Shown here piece after piece: positions 60,793 through 64,000 of a DNA stretch of 64,000 nucleotides (positions within the stretch are counted from its first letter, which is position 1; every line of letters starts with the position of its first letter). Source of the stretch: an uncultured Chitinophagaceae bacterium (GTDB lineage Bacteria; Bacteroidota; Bacteroidia; Chitinophagales; Chitinophagaceae); the NCBI GenBank assembly GCA_903830285.1, contig CAIKTE010000219.1, positions 1 to 64,000 on the forward strand. Reading direction: 5' to 3'. Both the position numbers and the translations under genes were made by a program. The notes beneath the pieces are model-generated. The model saw only the letters and a program-made list of their open reading frames with translations, did no database searches and was not told the DNA's origin.

Positions 60793-63700
60793 ATGAGAAA
60801 AATCAAGCTCCTGATTTCCGGGCTGCTCTTTGTATCGTTGATACAGGCTCAGGAAACATTTCCAGTGAACGGTGTTGCCGACAAGCGCTCCGGAACTTAC
60901 GCTTTTACAAATGCTACTATTGTAAAAGATGTTCAAACAACATTACAAAATGCCACACTCGTTATTAGTGATGGTAAAATTGTTGCTGTTGGAACCAATC
61001 TAAGCATTCCTAAAGATGCCGTTGTTGTAGACTGTAAAGAAAAATATATCTATCCTTCCTTTATAGATATTTACAGCGACTACGGTGTTGCAACACCTCA
61101 AAGAAATGCAGGCGGATTCAATTTTAATGCTCCTGCACAACTTGGATCCAACACAAAGGGTGCTTATAACTGGAATCAGGCCATTAAGCCTGAGACAGAT
61201 GCTTCAAAATTATTTGCTGCCGATGACAGCAAAGCAAAACCTCTTCGTGAGATCGGATTCGGAACAGTACTGACACATGTGAAAGACGGAATAGCCAGAG
61301 GGACAGGAGCTGTTGTTACACTTGCAACCGCAAAAGACGGGTTCAAAGAAAATCTGATCCTGATAAAAGAAAAAGCATCTGCAAACTATTCATTCAATAA
61401 AGGAGCTTCTTCTCAAAGTTACCCGAGTAGTGTTATGGGAAGTATTGCATTATTAAGACAAACTTATTTAGACGCACAATGGTATAAAACAAAACCATCG
61501 AAAGAGGGGATCAATTTGTCCTTACAGGCATTTAATGACAATCAATCTCTTCCGCAGATTTTTGAGGGAGATGATAAATGGTCTGATCTACGTGCTGATC
61601 GCGTTGGTGATGAATTTGGTGTTCAATATATCATTAAGGGTGGTGGAAATGAATACCAAAGGATCGCAGAAGTTGCAGCAACAAAAGCAACTTATATTCT
61701 TTCATTGAATTATCCGCAGGCTATGGATGTGGAAGATCCCAATGATGCAAGATTGGTTTCTTTGTCGGATATGAAACATTGGGAATTAGCACCTACTAAT
61801 CCCACAGCTTTCGAAAAAGCTAATATTCCTTTTGCTTTAACTGCAGCAGACCTGAGAGATCCTAAACAATTTCTTACCAATCTTCGCAAAGCAATTGATA
61901 TGGGCTTAAGTGAAAACAAAGCTTTGGATGCTTTAACTAAAACGCCCGCTTCTTTATTAAATATCTATGATAAGGTTGGTAGTCTTGAAGTTGGCAAATT
62001 GGCCAATTTCTTAATTACAAGCGGCCCGGTCTTTAATGAAAAAACAGTTCTGCTGAATAACTGGATACAGGGAGAAAAATATGCTGTGAAAGAAGACGGC
62101 TGGAATGACGTAAAAGGAAATTATAGTTTAACGATCAACTCACCTGTTGGTACGATCAATTACACGCTCGATGTTAAAAGCGCAGCTGTTGCCAATGTAA
62201 TTGGAAAAGATACTTTAACAGGAAAATTCAGCTTTGATGGAAAGATCGTAAAACTTAGCTTCTCCACAACGCCAACAAGAAGGCCGCAAATGGGTGCAGG
62301 TGGTGCGGGCAATTTTGGCGGACAAGGTGGTGCTGCCGGATTTGGTGGAAGAGGTGGTAATCCAAGCCAGTTTCGTCTAAGCGGTTTTGTAAACGGAGAC
62401 AGCTGGAACGGTAATGGTGAAGATACCGCAGGTAATAAAATTACGTGGACAGCTAAATTTACAAATACTACAACAGCATCTGATTCTACAAGAAAGAGAC
62501 CTGCCATGGCTCAAAAACTCGCAAAAGTAACTTATCCGTTTGACGGATATGGTTGGGAAGAAATGCCTAAACAGGAAAACTTATTGATCAAAAACGCTAC
62601 GGTTTGGACCAATGAAAAAGATGGTATTTTGGAAAACACTGATGTATTGGTCAAGAACGGTAAGATCGCAAAGATCGGAAAAAACCTGTCTGACGAATCT
62701 GCAAAAATAATTGATGGAACAGGTAAACATTTAACCGCGGGTATCATTGACGAACACTCTCATATTGCCGCTGCTTCTATTAATGAAGGAGCTCAATCTG
62801 TAACCTCAGAAGTAAGGATCGGTGACAATTTAAATCCTGAGGACATTAATATCTATCGCCAATTAAGCGGTGGTGTTACTTCCTCGCATATTCTTCATGG
62901 TTCTGCAAATACGATCGGCGGACAAACACAATTAATAAAATTGCGTTGGGGTGCAAATGATGATGATCTGAAATTCAAGGGTGCTGATCCTTTTATCAAA
63001 TTTGCCCTAGGTGAAAATGTGAAACGAACCACATCCCAGAATAATAATCGTTTCCCGGATACAAGAATGGGTGTTGATCAAGTTCTGGATGATGCGTTTG
63101 CAAGAGCAAAAGATTATGAAGCTGCCATGAAAGCAGATCCGAAAGGAAGAAGAGATCTTGAGTTGGATGCATTGGTTGAGATCTTAAATAAGAAAAGATT
63201 CATTACTTGTCACTCTTATGTGCAAAGCGAAATAACTTCTGCAATGCGCATTGGAGATAAATATGGTTTTAAATTCAACACCTTCACACATATTCTGGAA
63301 GGATATAAGGTTGCCGATAAAATGAAACTGCATGGTTCTAATGCTTCTACTTTCTCTGATTGGTGGTATTATAAACAAGAAGTTATTGATGCAAATGCAT
63401 ACAATGCGGCCATCATGCAAAAAGTGGGTTTGAATGTTTGTATCAATTCTGATGATGCAGAACAGGCTCGCAGATTAAATCAGGAAGCCGCTAAAACTAT
63501 CAAATATGGTGGTATCGGTGAAGAAGATGCTTTGAAAATGGTTACGTTGAATCCTGCAAAAGCTTTGCACGTTTCTGATCGTGTAGGCAGTATCAAAGCG
63601 GGCAAAGATGCAGATCTGGTATTATGGAGTAACCATCCTTTAAGCATTTATGCAAGTGCAGAAAAAACAATTGTTGATGGTATTGTTTATTTCGACAGAA

Positions 63701-63900
63701 CAAGAGATCTGGAATTACGTAAGAAAATTTCTTCTGAAAGAAATCGTCTTGTACAAAAAATGTTGGGCGAAAAGAGAAGCGGTGCTCCAACTCGTCCTGC
63801 AGAGCCTAGCTGGCAGGTTATCTTAAGTTGCGGCGATCATGATCATCACGATGGATTGATCACGGTTGATGTAAGTACAGACGAAACTATTAACAATTAA
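60793..63900 (+). CDS. Secreted two-domain amidohydrolase
   Basis: A 1035-residue exported protein with a signal peptide (about 1-19) and two amidohydrolase-like units. The first (about 38-420) is degenerate: the metal motif reads FIDIYSDYG instead of HxH. A glycine-rich linker near 500-525 follows (AGGAGNFGGQGGAAGFGGRG). The second unit (about 600-1000) keeps the metal site EHSH (H655, H657), CHSY, FTHILEG and INSDDAEQ. It is probably a periplasmic or surface imidazolonepropionase-like hydrolase. A paralogue starts 11 bases downstream. Confidence 0.88.
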   Translation: MRKIKLLISGLLFVSLIQAQETFPVNGVADKRSGTYAFTNATIVKDVQTTLQNATLVISDGKIVAVGTNLSIPKDAVVVDCKEKYIYPSFIDIYSDYGVATPQRNAGGFNFNAPAQLGSNTKGAYNWNQAIKPETDASKLFAADDSKAKPLREIGFGTVLTHVKDGIARGTGAVVTLATAKDGFKENLILIKEKASANYSFNKGASSQSYPSSVMGSIALLRQTYLDAQWYKTKPSKEGINLSLQAFNDNQSLPQIFEGDDKWSDLRADRVGDEFGVQYIIKGGGNEYQRIAEVAATKATYILSLNYPQAMDVEDPNDARLVSLSDMKHWELAPTNPTAFEKANIPFALTAADLRDPKQFLTNLRKAIDMGLSENKALDALTKTPASLLNIYDKVGSLEVGKLANFLITSGPVFNEKTVLLNNWIQGEKYAVKEDGWNDVKGNYSLTINSPVGTINYTLDVKSAAVANVIGKDTLTGKFSFDGKIVKLSFSTTPTRRPQMGAGGAGNFGGQGGAAGFGGRGGNPSQFRLSGFVNGDSWNGNGEDTAGNKITWTAKFTNTTTASDSTRKRPAMAQKLAKVTYPFDGYGWEEMPKQENLLIKNATVWTNEKDGILENTDVLVKNGKIAKIGKNLSDESAKIIDGTGKHLTAGIIDEHSHIAAASINEGAQSVTSEVRIGDNLNPEDINIYRQLSGGVTSSHILHGSANTIGGQTQLIKLRWGANDDDLKFKGADPFIKFALGENVKRTTSQNNNRFPDTRMGVDQVLDDAFARAKDYEAAMKADPKGRRDLELDALVEILNKKRFITCHSYVQSEITSAMRIGDKYGFKFNTFTHILEGYKVADKMKLHGSNASTFSDWWYYKQEVIDANAYNAAIMQKVGLNVCINSDDAEQARRLNQEAAKTIKYGGIGEEDALKMVTLNPAKALHVSDRVGSIKAGKDADLVLWSNHPLSIYASAEKTIVDGIVYFDRTRDLELRKKISSERNRLVQKMLGEKRSGAPTRPAEPSWQVILSCGDHDHHDGLITVDVSTDETINN

Positions 63901-63911
63901 AAAGAACAATC

Positions 63912-64000
63912 ATGAAGAAAATATCTTTAACTATATCATCCTTATTCCTGTTAACGGCTTTTGTTGTTGCACAGGAAACCGTTTATCCGGCAAAAGAATA
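63912..64000 (+). CDS. Start of a secreted protein, probably a second amidohydrolase (partial)
   Basis: Only the first 29 codons are inside the window: a signal peptide MKKISLTISSLFLLTAFVVA followed by QETVYPAKE, which resembles the start of the mature region of the preceding protein (AQETFPVNG). The gene begins 11 bases after the previous stop and is probably co-transcribed. The product beyond the window edge cannot be seen. Confidence 0.65.
   Translation, partial: MKKISLTISSLFLLTAFVVAQETVYPAKE

Overview
The window looks like chromosomal DNA of a Gram-negative member of the Bacteroidota, most likely Chitinophagaceae or a close relative. Supporting this are the AT-rich composition, absence of Shine-Dalgarno leaders, repeated -7 boxes of the Bacteroidota type TAnnTTTG, lineage-typical families (bacterial GH3 protein, pseudo-rhomboid with a DUF6576-like tail, 7TM-DISM hybrid kinase, Nfu protein), KDO synthesis and lipoprotein signals. 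It is mostly ordinary core and accessory chromosome: no phage, transposase, CRISPR or recognisable defence island was seen. The assignment rests on family recognition, not on a database search.

Left part (1-13.8 kb): a tandem 132-bp repeat with tRNA-like features, a CBS protein and a universal stress protein, the 23S rRNA methyltransferase RlmD, then a compact block of rhomboid protease, degenerate pseudo-rhomboid and two membrane-anchored endonuclease/exonuclease/phosphatase paralogues. cysS follows, then two tandem ~800-residue secreted paralogues with an MG2-like N-terminus and a TonB-plug-like C-terminal part.

Reverse-strand block (13.9-24.9 kb): KdnB-like oxidase, secreted GH32, KdsB and a sterol-desaturase-like protein, then a TetR-TolC-HlyD-permease-permease efflux operon read from a palindromic operator, and dnaN behind its own terminator.

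Middle (25-44 kb): recX, omega-amidase-like nitrilase, nagA, VOC protein; thiL-suhB and an aldo/keto reductase; a GT2 glycosyltransferase, GH3 protein, LysE exporter and MtgA; a gluconate module (gntP divergent from gnd-gluconokinase); an overlapping pnuC-tag-NadR-kinase-like operon divergent from an OsmC protein; and DUF2891 and DinB proteins.

Right part (44-64 kb): Nfu, UvrD/PcrA helicase, PhnA-like protein, a lipoprotein PPIase, a helical-repeat protein, a candidate orphan small RNA, tRNA-Gln(CUG), an acyltransferase, a hybrid histidine kinase, an OmpA lipoprotein, nadD, FeoA, ybeY, a CAP protein, mnmG and two amidohydrolases (the last cut by the window end). Two parS-like ParB sites flank or lie in the CAP gene just upstream of mnmG, which suggests an origin-proximal position. 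The items most worth following are the parS site embedded in a signal-peptide coding region, the orphan RNA transcription unit, the rhomboid/pseudo-rhomboid/EEP block and the tandem MG2/plug paralogues.
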